Assembly (NCBI GenBank): GCA_963715445.1
Contig: OY970240.1
Coordinates: 682,001 to 746,000, forward strand
Direction of reading: 5' to 3'
DNA from: JAAYBF01 sp963715445
GTDB taxonomy: Bacteria; Actinomycetota; Thermoleophilia; Solirubrobacterales; Thermoleophilaceae
DNA: 64,000 nucleotides
Shown here: piece after piece, positions 8,487 through 16,434 of the stretch
Numbering within the stretch: position 1 is the first letter of the stretch
Layout of the letters: each line of letters starts with the position of its first letter
Translations under genes and position numbers: made by a program
The notes under the pieces: model-generated
Databases searched by the model: none
What the model saw: the letters and a program-made list of their open reading frames with translations, nothing else
What the model was told of the DNA's origin: nothing

Positions 8487-8909
8487 CTACGGAGAGGGCG
8501 CTACCGCACCGCCGCCGCCACCCGCGTCGGGCTCTGGGGCAGGGGGAGTCGGGGTCGGCTCCGGCGTCACGGTGCCGTCGTCGACCGGCGGCGCCACGAC
8601 GCCTCCACCGGTCGGGTCATCCGTCGGCGCGGGGCTCGTGGTGGTCGAGGTGTCGGTCTCATCGGTCGTGTTCGTCTCGTCGGTGCCGTCAAAGTCCTGC
8701 GGCACCACCGGGACGCTTACGTCGATCGGAGAGGCGGTCTCCGAATCGCCACCCCCACCGGCCACCACCGCGATGACCACGATCAGGAACACGGCTGCGG
8801 CGATCGCCGCCGCCACGCGGCGGCGCAGGTACACGGAGTCCCTTTGCGGATCGCGGCCCCTGCGGGGGTCGCGGCCCGGGTCCATGCGGCGTGTGGGGTA
8901 ATCGTCCAC
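8487..8909 (-). CDS. Membrane-anchored Pro/Thr-rich hypothetical protein
   Basis: A 140-residue protein of unknown function. A basic N-terminus (RRMDPGRDPRRGRDPQRDSVYLRRR) precedes one transmembrane helix (AAAIAAAVFLIVVIAVVAGG, about residues 32-52), after which a low-complexity segment rich in Thr, Asp, Pro and Gly extends to the end, presumably outside the membrane. No domain is recognised. The GTG at 8909 is chosen because TACGGT stands 7 bases before it (8917-8922); the frame is open 16 codons further. It precedes no partner in an operon; the gene to its right is read in the same direction but 72 bases away. Confidence 0.6.
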   Translation of the reverse strand: MDDYPTRRMDPGRDPRRGRDPQRDSVYLRRRVAAAIAAAVFLIVVIAVVAGGGGDSETASPIDVSVPVVPQDFDGTDETNTTDETDTSTTTSPAPTDDPTGGGVVAPPVDDGTVTPEPTPTPPAPEPDAGGGGGAVAPSP

Positions 8910-8981
8910 GTGCGCGACCGTAGCAGTTGAAGGGGCCGTCGCTCGGCGCTCGCGCAAGCCGCCTTGCAGACGGCGGCCCGG

Positions 8982-9773
8982 CTAGAGGCCGGGAACGTGG
9001 CGAACCGCGAACCCGCTCGTGGTGCGGGGAGCGTCCTGCCAGCGAGTGCCGGCGCGGCCTTGGCCGCTGGTGTCGAACCGCAGGCCGGCGACGATCATGA
9101 AGATGTGGCCGGGGTTCGTGTAGATCGTGATCCACTCGCCCAGCCCCTCGGCACCCCAGTTCACGAAGCCTCCCGACGTGAGCGGGGAGCCCAGCAGGCC
9201 GGCTCCGGCGAGCGCGAAGGACACCGAGCCCGAGCAGTCGTAGCCGTTGTCGCGCCATGCGCCGTGCCCACCGCCCCACTTGTACGGCAGGCTGGCAATC
9301 GCGTTGGCCGCCTGGATCACCCGCTTGACCGGCTCGGGGGCGTCGTCCGGGGCTATGGCCGTGCCGTCGGGCAGCACCCGGGCGCGCGGTCCGGTCTGGA
9401 GGAAGGCGGTGGTGCCGAGGAAGCGCTTGAACTTGGAGAGCTGCGCGCGAGCCTCCCGCAGCTCGGCACGGACCTCCGCGTCCGTGGCGGCGCCGGGGCT
9501 GATGCCGTCGTCGCTCGAGGCCGCCTCGTCGTACCGGGGCTTCGCGCCCGCGCCGCGCAGCTCGACCACCTGGGGCTGCTGGCGGCCCTTCTCGCTGCCC
9601 GGCTCGGCGCGGGGCTCCTCCTTCACGGCGCTCCGATCCACCGACGCCGGCGTCAGGACCTCCTCGCCCTGATCGCCGGAAGACTCGCTGGCTCCGCCGC
9701 CGCACCCGGAGCCCGCGAGCGCCACGAGCACGGCCAGGAACGCGGCCACGACGGCCGCGGGACGAGGACTCAT
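8982..9773 (-). CDS. Lipoprotein with NlpC/P60-like C-terminal domain
   Basis: A 263-residue predicted lipoprotein: residues 1-25 form a signal sequence ending in a lipobox-like LAGSGC. A mid region of charged residues (about 30-110, partly helical, SDDGISPGAATDAEVRAELREARAQLSK) leads to a C-terminal domain with YKWGGGHGAW-DNGYDCSGSVSFAL and NPGHIFMIV, which supply the catalytic cysteine and histidine of NlpC/P60 cysteine peptidases. It probably cuts peptidoglycan stem peptides. The same C-terminal domain recurs in the gene at 23459-24466, so the two are paralogues; this copy has no peptidoglycan-binding repeats and no riboswitch in front. Confidence 0.78.
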   Translation of the reverse strand: MSPRPAAVVAAFLAVLVALAGSGCGGGASESSGDQGEEVLTPASVDRSAVKEEPRAEPGSEKGRQQPQVVELRGAGAKPRYDEAASSDDGISPGAATDAEVRAELREARAQLSKFKRFLGTTAFLQTGPRARVLPDGTAIAPDDAPEPVKRVIQAANAIASLPYKWGGGHGAWRDNGYDCSGSVSFALAGAGLLGSPLTSGGFVNWGAEGLGEWITIYTNPGHIFMIVAGLRFDTSGQGRAGTRWQDAPRTTSGFAVRHVPGL

Positions 9774-9845
9774 CGGACGCGCTCCAGCACAGCGACAAGG
9801 TAGCGGGGCCAACCCGTCACGGCGCCGTCTGCCAGGATCACTTCC

Positions 9846-10142
9846 ATGAGCAAACGTCCGAAGATCGACCTGCCCTCGGACCCCACCGGCATCCAAGAGC
9901 CGCACGACGTGCTGGCCGCCGAGGAGTTCGCAATCCCCGCGCGCTCGGCCGGTGACATCCCGCCGGACCCCGCCGGCATCCAAGAGCCGCACGACGTGCT
10001 GGCCGCCGAGGAGTTCCCGATCCCTGCCGAGGGCCCGATCCCTGAAAGCTCATCAGGGCTCGACATCCGCAGCTTCATCCCCGGTCTGGCGCTGGCCGGC
10101 GCCGTCCTGCTGCTCGCCAGGCTGCTGCGCCGCCGCCGCTAA
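9846..10142 (+). CDS. Small tail-anchored protein with two 29-residue repeats
   Basis: A 98-residue protein of unknown function. Two near-identical segments, each with GIQEPHDVLAAEEF, occupy about residues 14-34 and 43-63; a single hydrophobic helix (FIPGLALAGAVLLLARLL) followed by RRRR ends the protein, suggesting a tail anchor with the repeats in the cytoplasm. The DNA underneath is an exact 44-bp repeat. The start ATG is 7 bases after CAGGAT. No homologous family is recognised. The gene is divergent from the lipoprotein gene (72 bases apart). Confidence 0.68.
   Translation: MSKRPKIDLPSDPTGIQEPHDVLAAEEFAIPARSAGDIPPDPAGIQEPHDVLAAEEFPIPAEGPIPESSSGLDIRSFIPGLALAGAVLLLARLLRRRR
9886..9929 (+). 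repeat. 44-bp direct repeat, copy 1
   Basis: This segment is base-for-base identical to 9973-10016 and lies in frame inside the small tail-anchored protein gene, with an 87-bp period (29 codons). The lack of any synonymous difference points to a recent duplication or to gene conversion. Confidence 0.9.
9973..10016 (+). repeat. 44-bp direct repeat, copy 2
   Basis: Second exact copy of the segment at 9886-9929, again in frame, encoding the second GIQEPHDVLAAEEF unit. Confidence 0.9.
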
Positions 10143-10171
10143 GCCGGCGGCAGGACCCGCGGACGACACCG

Positions 10172-10408
10172 TCAGGGGTAGAGCGGCCCGTCCTCGCCCT
10201 CGACGAAGATCGCCGTGATCGGGCAGTTCATCGCCGCGTCCACGACCATGTCCGTCGGGTCGCCGTCGGGGTCGATCACCCGCGCCTTGTCCTCGGCGTC
10301 GAGCTCGAAGACGTTCGGGGCGGACTCCACGCAGTCTCCCGAGCCGATGCAGAGCCCGCGATCTACCTCGATCCAGATCCGGTTCTCAGGTGAGAGCTTG
10401 TCGGCCAC
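10172..10408 (-). CDS. 3Fe-4S ferredoxin (P450-redox-partner type)
   Basis: A 78-residue ferredoxin. Cysteines are visible in CIGSGDC (C-x5-C, the middle position that would make a 4Fe-4S site is not cysteine) and in NCPITAI near the end, the pattern of single-cluster [3Fe-4S] ferredoxins that feed electrons to actinobacterial cytochrome P450s or monooxygenases. No P450 is present in the window. The start is GTG at 10406-10408, 9 bases after TAGGCT. It is short and complete. Confidence 0.9.
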   Translation of the reverse strand: MADKLSPENRIWIEVDRGLCIGSGDCVESAPNVFELDAEDKARVIDPDGDPTDMVVDAAMNCPITAIFVEGEDGPLYP

Positions 10409-10420
10409 GGGGCGCGCAGC

Positions 10421-11053
10421 CTAGCGGCTACGCCAGAAGCTGGTGCGCAGAGCTGCCCCGGCGCGACTGAGCCCCAGGTGGATGTGATCGCGATGGGCCA
10501 GCGTCGGCGACACGCCGCTGCGGCGCTTGCCCTTCGGCGTGACGCAGACCGAGTAGTCGTCCATCCCCTCGGAGCCCGACCACCATGAGCGGCAGTCCCA
10601 GATGATCTCCTGGATGCCCATGCGGCGGGCGAGCGCATGCGGGTTGCCGGCGCTGTCGCGTGCGAGCAGCGTGCTGATCAGCCGCCGGGCCGCGCGCCTG
10701 TCCGCGCCGTCCTGCACGTCTAGGTGCCAATCGAGCGCACGTCCCTCGGAGTGCAGGCTGAAGTTGCGGCCGGAGAGCCTCTCGCAGCGCATGATGCCCC
10801 AGAAGGATCCGCGCACGTGGAGCGTCAGCCAGCTCTGGAGCGCCAGCGCGCCCTTCGAGGGCTGCTTGCGGCAGCGGCTCGCGTGGTCGTAGCGGTAGTC
10901 GTCGATCGGGCGCTCGGCCATGCGATCGGCCGGGTTGCCCTTCAGCGGCTGGGGCGGTCCGGCGTAGGCCGCGGTTGCGGCCCAGGCGAGCGCCCCGCAG
11001 CAGGTGATTGCGGAGAGGATGCGGGTGAGGCGACCGGACGAGGGGTAGCGCAC
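10421..11053 (-). CDS. Exported M15-like (VanY/ARB_07466-type) peptidase domain protein
   Basis: A 210-residue protein with an N-terminal export signal (RILSAITCCGALAWAATAAYAG, about residues 11-32). The mature part has HSEGRALDWHLDV at about residue 105 and HRDHIHLGL near 190, the paired zinc-binding motifs (HxxxxxxD and HxH) of the M15/LAS-type peptidases, here closest to the extensin-like or ARB_07466-like group. It may act on cell-wall peptides. The start is GTG at 11051-11053, immediately after a purine-rich AAAGGGGA. The 146 bases upstream to the aldehyde dehydrogenase stop hold no gene. Confidence 0.72.
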   Translation of the reverse strand: MRYPSSGRLTRILSAITCCGALAWAATAAYAGPPQPLKGNPADRMAERPIDDYRYDHASRCRKQPSKGALALQSWLTLHVRGSFWGIMRCERLSGRNFSLHSEGRALDWHLDVQDGADRRAARRLISTLLARDSAGNPHALARRMGIQEIIWDCRSWWSGSEGMDDYSVCVTPKGKRRSGVSPTLAHRDHIHLGLSRAGAALRTSFWRSR

Positions 11054-11199
11054 TCCCCTTTCATCGGCCGACCTCTAGATCGGTTTAGCCGGCGCCCGTT
11101 CTGGCTGGACGCTTCGTCCCCGACCCCGAAACCGGCTACCCCTAAGGCCCCGGCGCGCCCCGTCCTCGGCTTGCCGCCGCGTCCGTAGGAAAGCCCGCC

Positions 11200-12792
11200 C
11201 TAGCCCCTGCCGCCGCGCCCGTAGAGGAGCTTCAGGAAGCCGCGGATCAGGCCGGCAGAGCGCTTCGAGTAGGGGAACATGAATATCTCCCGCTTCATGC
11301 CGAAGCGGGTGACCACCGAGGCCTGCTGGCGCGCGTACTTGCGGATCCCGTCGGTCCCGTGGCGGGTGCCGATGCCGGACTCCTTCCAACCACCCATCGG
11401 CAGCTCGAGCGCCAAGTAGCTGATCAGGTGCTCGTTGACGTTGGCCACGCCCGACTCGATCCGGCTCGCGATCTGCTCGCCGCGCGCGGTGTCCTTGGTC
11501 CAGACGGACGCCTGGAGCCCGTAGGGCGAGTCGTTGGCCAGCCGCAGCGCCTCATCGGCGTCGCGGACCTTCATGATCGGCAGCGTCGGGCCGAAGGTCT
11601 CCTTGGTCATGCACTCCATCGAGTGGTCAACATCGGTCAGCACCGTCGGCTGGAAGAAGCGCCCCGGTCCGGCTCCTCTGTCCCCTCCCACCACGATGTT
11701 CGCCCCCTTTGCGCGGGCGTCCTCGACGTGCGACTCGACGATCTCGATCTGTTTGTCGAACGTCACCGCGCCCACGTCCACCGAGCCCGACCCCTTCGGA
11801 GCGCCCTGGCGCAGCTTCGAGACCTTCTCGGTGACCCGGCCGACGAACTCGTCGTAGATCGGCTCCTCCACGTAGACCCGCTCGACGGAGACGCAGGTCT
11901 GGCCGCCGTTCTGCATCGAGTAGTAGGTGGCGGCGTTGGCCGCCTTCTCCACGTCGGCATCGGCTAGGACGATCATCGGGTCCTTGCCGCCGAGCTCGAG
12001 GCCGACCGGCGTGAGCGTCTTCGCGGCCCGCTCGGCGACCTTCTTGCCGGTTGCGGTGGAGCCGGTGAACATCAGGAAGTCGACGTGGTCGATCAGCTCC
12101 GCGCCGACGTCCCCGAGGCCGGTGAGCACCTGGTAGATGCCCTCGGGCGCGCCCGACTCGGCGAAGCACTCCTTCATCAGCAGTGACGTCAGCGGGGTCA
12201 CCTCCGACGGCTTGAGGATCACGGCGTTGCCGGCCGCGAGCGCCGGGATCGCGTCGCCGAAGGAGTTGACGAGCGGGTAGTTCCACGGCCCGATCACGCC
12301 GACGACCCCGCGGGGGCGGTAGCGGACGAGCGCCTTCTTGCCGAGCAGCATCGGCGAGCTGGTGCGCACCTTGCGCTCGCGCAGGTACTTCTCCGCGTTC
12401 TTGGCCCAGAAGCCGAACGCGCCCGCCGCGTAGCCGAGCTCGGCCAGCTGGGCGTCGTCGCGCGTCTTGCCCGTCTCGGCGACGATCGTGTCGACGATCC
12501 GGTCGGCGTTGTCGAGCGTCCACCTCTGCGCACGCTTGAGGACCTGGGCGCGACCTTCGAAGCCCATCTCCCACCACCCGGGCTGGGCGGCGCGGGCGCG
12601 GGCGACCATCGGAGCCACGTCCTGCGGGCGCATGCGCGGCACGCTCCCGGCGATCTCCCCGGTGGCCGGGTTCTCCACCTGGATCCGCTCGGGCTCTGCG
12701 CCATTGGATCCGTTGAGAGTCGGGGACTGAACGTCCTCTGAAGTCGCGTCTGGCACCGTCTGCCTCCTCGTCGTGTCCTTGGACGGGCTCAC
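11200..12792 (-). CDS. NAD(P)-dependent aldehyde dehydrogenase
   Basis: A 530-residue aldehyde dehydrogenase. The substrate/cofactor motifs are VVGVIGPWNYPLVNSFGDAI (about 165-185), GLELGGKDPMIV with the catalytic glutamate, and GGQTCVSVERVYV with the catalytic cysteine (about 310-325). It has a hydrophobic C-terminal extension (FPYSKRSAGLIRGFLKLLYG), as in long-chain or membrane-associated aldehyde dehydrogenases. Its GTG start overlaps the stop of the flavin monooxygenase gene in GTGA (12789-12792), so the two are translationally coupled and the enzyme probably oxidises an aldehyde formed downstream of that monooxygenase. Substrate unknown. Confidence 0.88.
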   Translation of the reverse strand: MSPSKDTTRRQTVPDATSEDVQSPTLNGSNGAEPERIQVENPATGEIAGSVPRMRPQDVAPMVARARAAQPGWWEMGFEGRAQVLKRAQRWTLDNADRIVDTIVAETGKTRDDAQLAELGYAAGAFGFWAKNAEKYLRERKVRTSSPMLLGKKALVRYRPRGVVGVIGPWNYPLVNSFGDAIPALAAGNAVILKPSEVTPLTSLLMKECFAESGAPEGIYQVLTGLGDVGAELIDHVDFLMFTGSTATGKKVAERAAKTLTPVGLELGGKDPMIVLADADVEKAANAATYYSMQNGGQTCVSVERVYVEEPIYDEFVGRVTEKVSKLRQGAPKGSGSVDVGAVTFDKQIEIVESHVEDARAKGANIVVGGDRGAGPGRFFQPTVLTDVDHSMECMTKETFGPTLPIMKVRDADEALRLANDSPYGLQASVWTKDTARGEQIASRIESGVANVNEHLISYLALELPMGGWKESGIGTRHGTDGIRKYARQQASVVTRFGMKREIFMFPYSKRSAGLIRGFLKLLYGRGGRG

Positions 12793-14174
12793 CCGGCTGG
12801 GGCAGCCGTCACCCGTGATCTTGCCTCTTTTGCCACGTCGCCCGCAACCCCCCTCACGCGGCGGCGCTTGCGCTCGCGCCGCAGCTCCCGCATGTACGGG
12901 TGGTAGTCGACCTCGATCGTGTGCCGCTTGGATGTCACGTATCGCTTGGCCATCTCACGCCGGTACCTGGCGACCTCGCGCTCCATCGTCGGGCCCGAGG
13001 GAAGCTCGACCACTCCCTGGACGATGTCGGCGACCCATTCCGCCTGGAGCTCGGCAAGCGGCATGATCGCGCCGAGAGGCTGGATCAGGCCGATGAAGTA
13101 GAGCCCGGCGAGGTCGGGATGCACGACCCGGCGGTAGAGATCGACCCGGTTGTCGCCCGACGGGTCCATCAGCCTGCCGTCGATAAAGGGGAAGTTGATC
13201 TTGTAGCCGGTGCAGTAGACGATCTTGTCGACCCGCTCGACGGAGCCGTCCTCGAACCTCACGGAATCGCCCTCGAGCCGCTCGATGTTCGGCTTCGGGG
13301 TGACCCGGCCGTGGCCGATCCGGGGCAGCAGGTCGGACGAGACAGTGGGGTGCGCGCCGAGGAACCGGTGATCGGGCTCCGGCAGCCCGAAGTCCTTCGG
13401 GTGGCCCTGTGCGCGACGGATCGCCCACCCGGAGAAGATGCGCTGGATACCGAGCGGAAGCCGCGTCGTCCAGGCCGGAGCGACCTCGTCCACCGGCGTG
13501 GCGCCGATGTACTTGGGGACGATCCAGGCGCCGCGGCGCATCGCCAGATAGGTCATCTTCGAGACGCGCGAGGTCTCGACCGCTATGTCGCAGGCCGAGT
13601 TGCCGATCCCGAGCACGAGCACGTTCTTGTCCTCGTAGCCCTCGGAGGAGCGGTAGTGGTGCGCGTGGGTCTCCTCCCCCGCGAACTCGCCGGGGAACGG
13701 CGGCTCCGGCCAGCGCGGGTCCCAGTGATGGCCATTGGCGACCATCACCGCCTCGTAGCGGGCGGTGGTCTCCTCACCACCGTCCCGGCCGACGGGGCGC
13801 GTGGTGACCGCCCACCCGCCATCCGCGTGCTGCTCGACGGCCGTCACCTCGGTGCGAAAGGTGATCAGCTCACGCAGGCCGAAGTGCTCGACGTAGTCGT
13901 CGAAGTAGGCGGCGATCTGAGTGTGGTGGGGATAGTCGGGGTAGTCGGCCGGCATCGCGTAACCGGCGTACTCCATCGCCCTTCGGGAGGTGTTGATGAA
14001 GAGCGAGCGATATGCGGACGACACGCCGTTGTCGTTGCCGTAGCGCCAGTTGCCGCCGACCTCCGACCCCTTCTCGAAGCAGTCGAACTCGATTCCGCGG
14101 GCGTGGAGCGCCTGGCAGCTCACGATCCCTGAGCTGCCGGCGCCGATCACGCAGACTCGTGGGGAGCCGGACAC
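12789..14174 (-). CDS. Flavin-containing monooxygenase
   Basis: A 461-residue two-dinucleotide-domain flavoprotein. The FAD motif VCVIGAGSSGIVSCQAL is at residues 7-23, the second Rossmann motif VLVLGIGNSACDIAVE at about 185-200 binds NADPH, and the FMO identifying region is near FPGEFAG-THAHHY. YCTGYKINFPF is the conserved ATG-like end of the family. It inserts oxygen into a soft nucleophile or, as a Baeyer-Villiger enzyme, into a ketone. It is the first gene of the pair with the aldehyde dehydrogenase. The GTG start is 6 bases after TAGGGT (14181-14186). The C-terminus is basic (RRERKRRRVRG). Confidence 0.88.
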   Translation of the reverse strand: MSGSPRVCVIGAGSSGIVSCQALHARGIEFDCFEKGSEVGGNWRYGNDNGVSSAYRSLFINTSRRAMEYAGYAMPADYPDYPHHTQIAAYFDDYVEHFGLRELITFRTEVTAVEQHADGGWAVTTRPVGRDGGEETTARYEAVMVANGHHWDPRWPEPPFPGEFAGEETHAHHYRSSEGYEDKNVLVLGIGNSACDIAVETSRVSKMTYLAMRRGAWIVPKYIGATPVDEVAPAWTTRLPLGIQRIFSGWAIRRAQGHPKDFGLPEPDHRFLGAHPTVSSDLLPRIGHGRVTPKPNIERLEGDSVRFEDGSVERVDKIVYCTGYKINFPFIDGRLMDPSGDNRVDLYRRVVHPDLAGLYFIGLIQPLGAIMPLAELQAEWVADIVQGVVELPSGPTMEREVARYRREMAKRYVTSKRHTIEVDYHPYMRELRRERKRRRVRGVAGDVAKEARSRVTAAPAG

Positions 14175-14260
14175 GTGCTCACCCTAGCGCGAAGGCGAAG
14201 CCTTGGCTGGCCAGCCAGCTACGACAGGGACAGGCCTCCCTGCGCCCATAGACTTGGCCG

Positions 14261-15061
14261 ATGCCCACGCTCGAGGCCAACGGACAGACGCTCCATTACG
14301 AGGAGCACGGCGATCCGGCGGCCGAGCCGCTGCTCTGCGTGATGGGCCTGGCCGCCGACTCGCTCGCCTGGGCCCTGCAGGTGCAGCCGTTCTCGGAGCG
14401 CTACCGCACCGTGACCTTCGACAATCGCGACGTCGGCCGCTCCTCGATGTCCGAGGGTCCCTACGAGATCGCCGACATGGCAGCCGACACGCTCGGGCTC
14501 GCCGACGGGTTGGGAATCGAGCGGTTCCACCTGATCGGAACCTCGATGGGCGGCGCCATCTCGCAGGAGGTGGCTCTCGCGGCGCCGGATCGCGTGCGCA
14601 GCCTGACGCTGGCCGTCACCTACGCGAGCGGGGGTGGCTGGGCCAAGCTGCTCTCAGAGCTGTGGGGAGCACGCGCCGCTCGGGCGACCCGCGAGGAGCG
14701 CATCGACGAGATGCTCCTGCTCACCCTGTCCGAGGGGTTCTTCGACAATCCCGGCGCGCTTGAGATGGCACGCGCGCTGATGCTGCGCAACCCGAACCCC
14801 CAGGCGCCGGAGGCCTTTGCTCGGCAGCTGGCGGCCAGCAGCCGCCACGACGCAAGCGGCCGGCTCGGATCGCTCTCGATGCCCGTGCACGTGGTGGCCG
14901 CCGAGTACGACCTGCTGATCCCCGTCTGGAAATCACAGGAGCTCGCCGCGCTGATCCCCGGCTCCACGCTGACCGTGCTCGAGAAGGCGGCCCACGGAAT
15001 GCAGGCCGAGCGCGCCCTCGAGTTCAACGAGAAGGTCCTGAGCTTCCTCGCCGAGACCTAG
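14261..15061 (+). CDS. Alpha/beta hydrolase
   Basis: A 266-residue alpha/beta-hydrolase. The nucleophile elbow GTSMGG is at about residues 92-97, the acid lies in AAEYDLLIP, and the histidine in KAAHGMQAE near the C-terminus; the oxyanion-side segment FDNRDVGRS is also present. It resembles esterases and 3-oxoadipate enol-lactonase-like enzymes, but the substrate is not fixed. TAGACT stands exactly 6 bases before the ATG (14249-14254). Its stop (15059-15061) sits at the left edge of the repeat that bounds the Fic insertion. Confidence 0.87.
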   Translation: MPTLEANGQTLHYEEHGDPAAEPLLCVMGLAADSLAWALQVQPFSERYRTVTFDNRDVGRSSMSEGPYEIADMAADTLGLADGLGIERFHLIGTSMGGAISQEVALAAPDRVRSLTLAVTYASGGGWAKLLSELWGARAARATREERIDEMLLLTLSEGFFDNPGALEMARALMLRNPNPQAPEAFARQLAASSRHDASGRLGSLSMPVHVVAAEYDLLIPVWKSQELAALIPGSTLTVLEKAAHGMQAERALEFNEKVLSFLAET

Positions 15062-15090
15062 CCCGGCCGGCCGTTGGAGGAGACGCCGAG
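15058..15090 (+). repeat. Left direct repeat (displaced phosphatase 3' end)
   Basis: It begins with CTAGCCCGGCCGGCCGTTGG and ends in CGCCGAG; 30 of 33 bases match 16402-16434. On the minus strand it reads as the last residues and stop of the phosphatase protein. Its CTAG would have been the shared stop of the hydrolase and phosphatase genes before the insertion. Confidence 0.85.
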
Positions 15091-15130
15091 TCGTCACGAA
15101 TGCGAGAGCGGTGGGGAACCGAATGCTGCA

Positions 15131-15151
15131 TTGATACCAAATACGTATCAA
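15131..15151 (+). promoter_or_regulatory. Operator 1 of the Fic gene (inverted repeat)
   Basis: A perfect inverted repeat TTGATAC-N7-GTATCAA. An almost identical site with the same 7-base spacer recurs at 15198-15218 over the Fic start codon. The pair suggests a dimeric repressor; the winged-helix C-terminus of the Fic protein itself is a candidate. Confidence 0.7.
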
Positions 15152-15197
15152 GGGCGCATCGATGGTAACTCCGCTCCGGGAGAGGTATCCCGATAAA

Positions 15198-15218
15198 TTG
15201 ATACTATCTTCGTATCAT
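15198..15218 (+). promoter_or_regulatory. Operator 2 of the Fic gene, overlapping the start codon
   Basis: TTGATAC-N7-GTATCAT, matching operator 1 in 13 of its 14 arm positions. Its last two bases are the first two of the ATG at 15217, so a bound repressor would block initiation or the leaderless start. TTGATA and TATCTT-like elements within it may also serve as promoter parts. Confidence 0.7.
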
Positions 15219-16401
15219 GCAATCCCTGGTCTACAAGACGCCCGAGCTGGTCCCAGTCGAGAAGGAGGTTTTGAAGCTCATCGCGGAGCTACGGGAGCAG
15301 CTTCGGTTCCGCGTGGCCGAAAAGCCACGTCGGTGGGCTGGACAGCTTCGGCGAATGGCATTTGCAAGGGCGGTGCAGGCCTCGAACAGCATTGAGGGCT
15401 ACGACGCGAGCATCGACGATGTCGTTGCTGCAATAGATGACGAGCCGACACTGTCAGCCGACGACGAGACTCGCCTTGCCTTGAGCGGCTACCGCGACGC
15501 AATGACCTACGTTCTCCAAATCGCTGGGGATCCCCAGGTCGGCGTAGACGAAGGACTCTTGAAGTCGCTCCATTTCATGATGCTCAAGCATCGGCTGGAC
15601 AAAAACCCCGGTAGGTGGCGCCCGGGGGTTATCTACGTCAAGCACGAGCCGACCGGCGAGATCGTTTACGAGGGTCCATCAAGCGCCCGCATCCCGGAAC
15701 TGATTGCGGCCACGATCAATGAGCTTGAAGCGAGCGACGCGCCCGTGCTCGTCAGGGCCGCGATGGCGCACCTCAATCTCGTGATGGTGCATCCGTTCAG
15801 TGACGGCAACGGCCGAATGGCGCGCTGCCTCCAGACGCTCACCCTCGCACGCGAGCAGATCGTGGCTCCCGTCTTTTCAAGCATCGAGGAGTACCTCGGA
15901 CGGAATACCCAGGCTTACTACGACATCCTGGCGAAGGTCGGCCAAGGTCAGTGGAACCCCGAAGGCGACGCTCGTCCGTGGGTCCGCTTCTGCCTAACTG
16001 CCCACTACCACCAGGCGCGTACTCAGGTCCGACGTATCGAGGAGATCGAGCGGCTGTACGTGGAGTGCTGCGAGCTAGCCGACAGGCACGGCTTGCCAGA
16101 GCGAGCGGCCGGAGGGTTAGGCGATGCTGCACTCGGCCTCCGTCTGCGGAGGGCTTCCTACCAGGCGGTCGTCAAATCAACCCAGGCCGAGGAGATCAGC
16201 GACCTAACCGCGAGTCGTGACCTGCGGGCAATCGTGGAGGCCGGTCTGTTCAAGCCCGTCGGCCAGGCAAGGGGTCGCTACTACCTCGCTGAGCCGCCTC
16301 TGAAAGAGATATACGACCGCATCCGCGCAGACCGTGCGCCCAGGGAGACAGCAGACCCGTTCGAGCTTGCACTCGGGCAGCTTCAACTAGACGTGGCCTG
16401 A
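15217..16401 (+). CDS. Fic-family AMP-transferase with C-terminal winged helix
   Basis: A 394-residue Fic protein. An N-terminal Fic_N-like helical region contains SNSIEG (about residues 57-62), fitting the class II inhibitory motif S-x3-E-G that blocks ATP binding. The active-site loop HPFSDGNGRMAR, about residues 190-201, has every catalytic residue, so the enzyme should be able to transfer AMP (or another nucleotide) to a protein hydroxyl. Residues about 310-365 look like a winged helix-turn-helix, as in Fic proteins proposed to control their own transcription. It lies between direct repeats with two operators in front, has lower GC than its neighbours, and no antitoxin gene is adjacent. 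Confidence 0.92.
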   Translation: MQSLVYKTPELVPVEKEVLKLIAELREQLRFRVAEKPRRWAGQLRRMAFARAVQASNSIEGYDASIDDVVAAIDDEPTLSADDETRLALSGYRDAMTYVLQIAGDPQVGVDEGLLKSLHFMMLKHRLDKNPGRWRPGVIYVKHEPTGEIVYEGPSSARIPELIAATINELEASDAPVLVRAAMAHLNLVMVHPFSDGNGRMARCLQTLTLAREQIVAPVFSSIEEYLGRNTQAYYDILAKVGQGQWNPEGDARPWVRFCLTAHYHQARTQVRRIEEIERLYVECCELADRHGLPERAAGGLGDAALGLRLRRASYQAVVKSTQAEEISDLTASRDLRAIVEAGLFKPVGQARGRYYLAEPPLKEIYDRIRADRAPRETADPFELALGQLQLDVA

Positions 16402-16434
16402 CTACCCCGGCCGGCCGTTGGAAGAGCCGCCGAG
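16402..16434 (+). repeat. Right direct repeat (phosphatase 3' end in use)
   Basis: It begins with CTACCCCGGCCGGCCGTTGG and ends in CGCCGAG, and is the functional end of the phosphatase gene. It differs from the left copy at three positions, one of which turns a shared CTAG into CTAC. Confidence 0.85.

Larger units (their letters stand above)
15058..16434. mobile_element. Putative inserted Fic cassette bounded by 33-bp imperfect direct repeats
   Basis: Two copies of a 33-bp sequence (15058-15090 and 16402-16434, three mismatches) flank a 1.3-kb segment holding only the Fic gene and its operators. The right copy is the 3' end of the phosphatase gene on the minus strand; read in the same way, the left copy encodes RLGVSSNGRPG-stop, against RLGGSSNGRPG-stop in the intact gene. 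So the 3' end of that gene exists twice, once displaced by the cassette. Segment GC is visibly lower than in the neighbours. This is the pattern left by site-specific integration into a gene 3' end that restores the reading frame, but no integrase or transposase lies inside. Confidence 0.6.

Noticed and set aside
9886..10016. Possible CRISPR-like repeat pair
   Set aside because: Only two 44-bp units, in frame within a coding gene, with no spacer array or cas genes.
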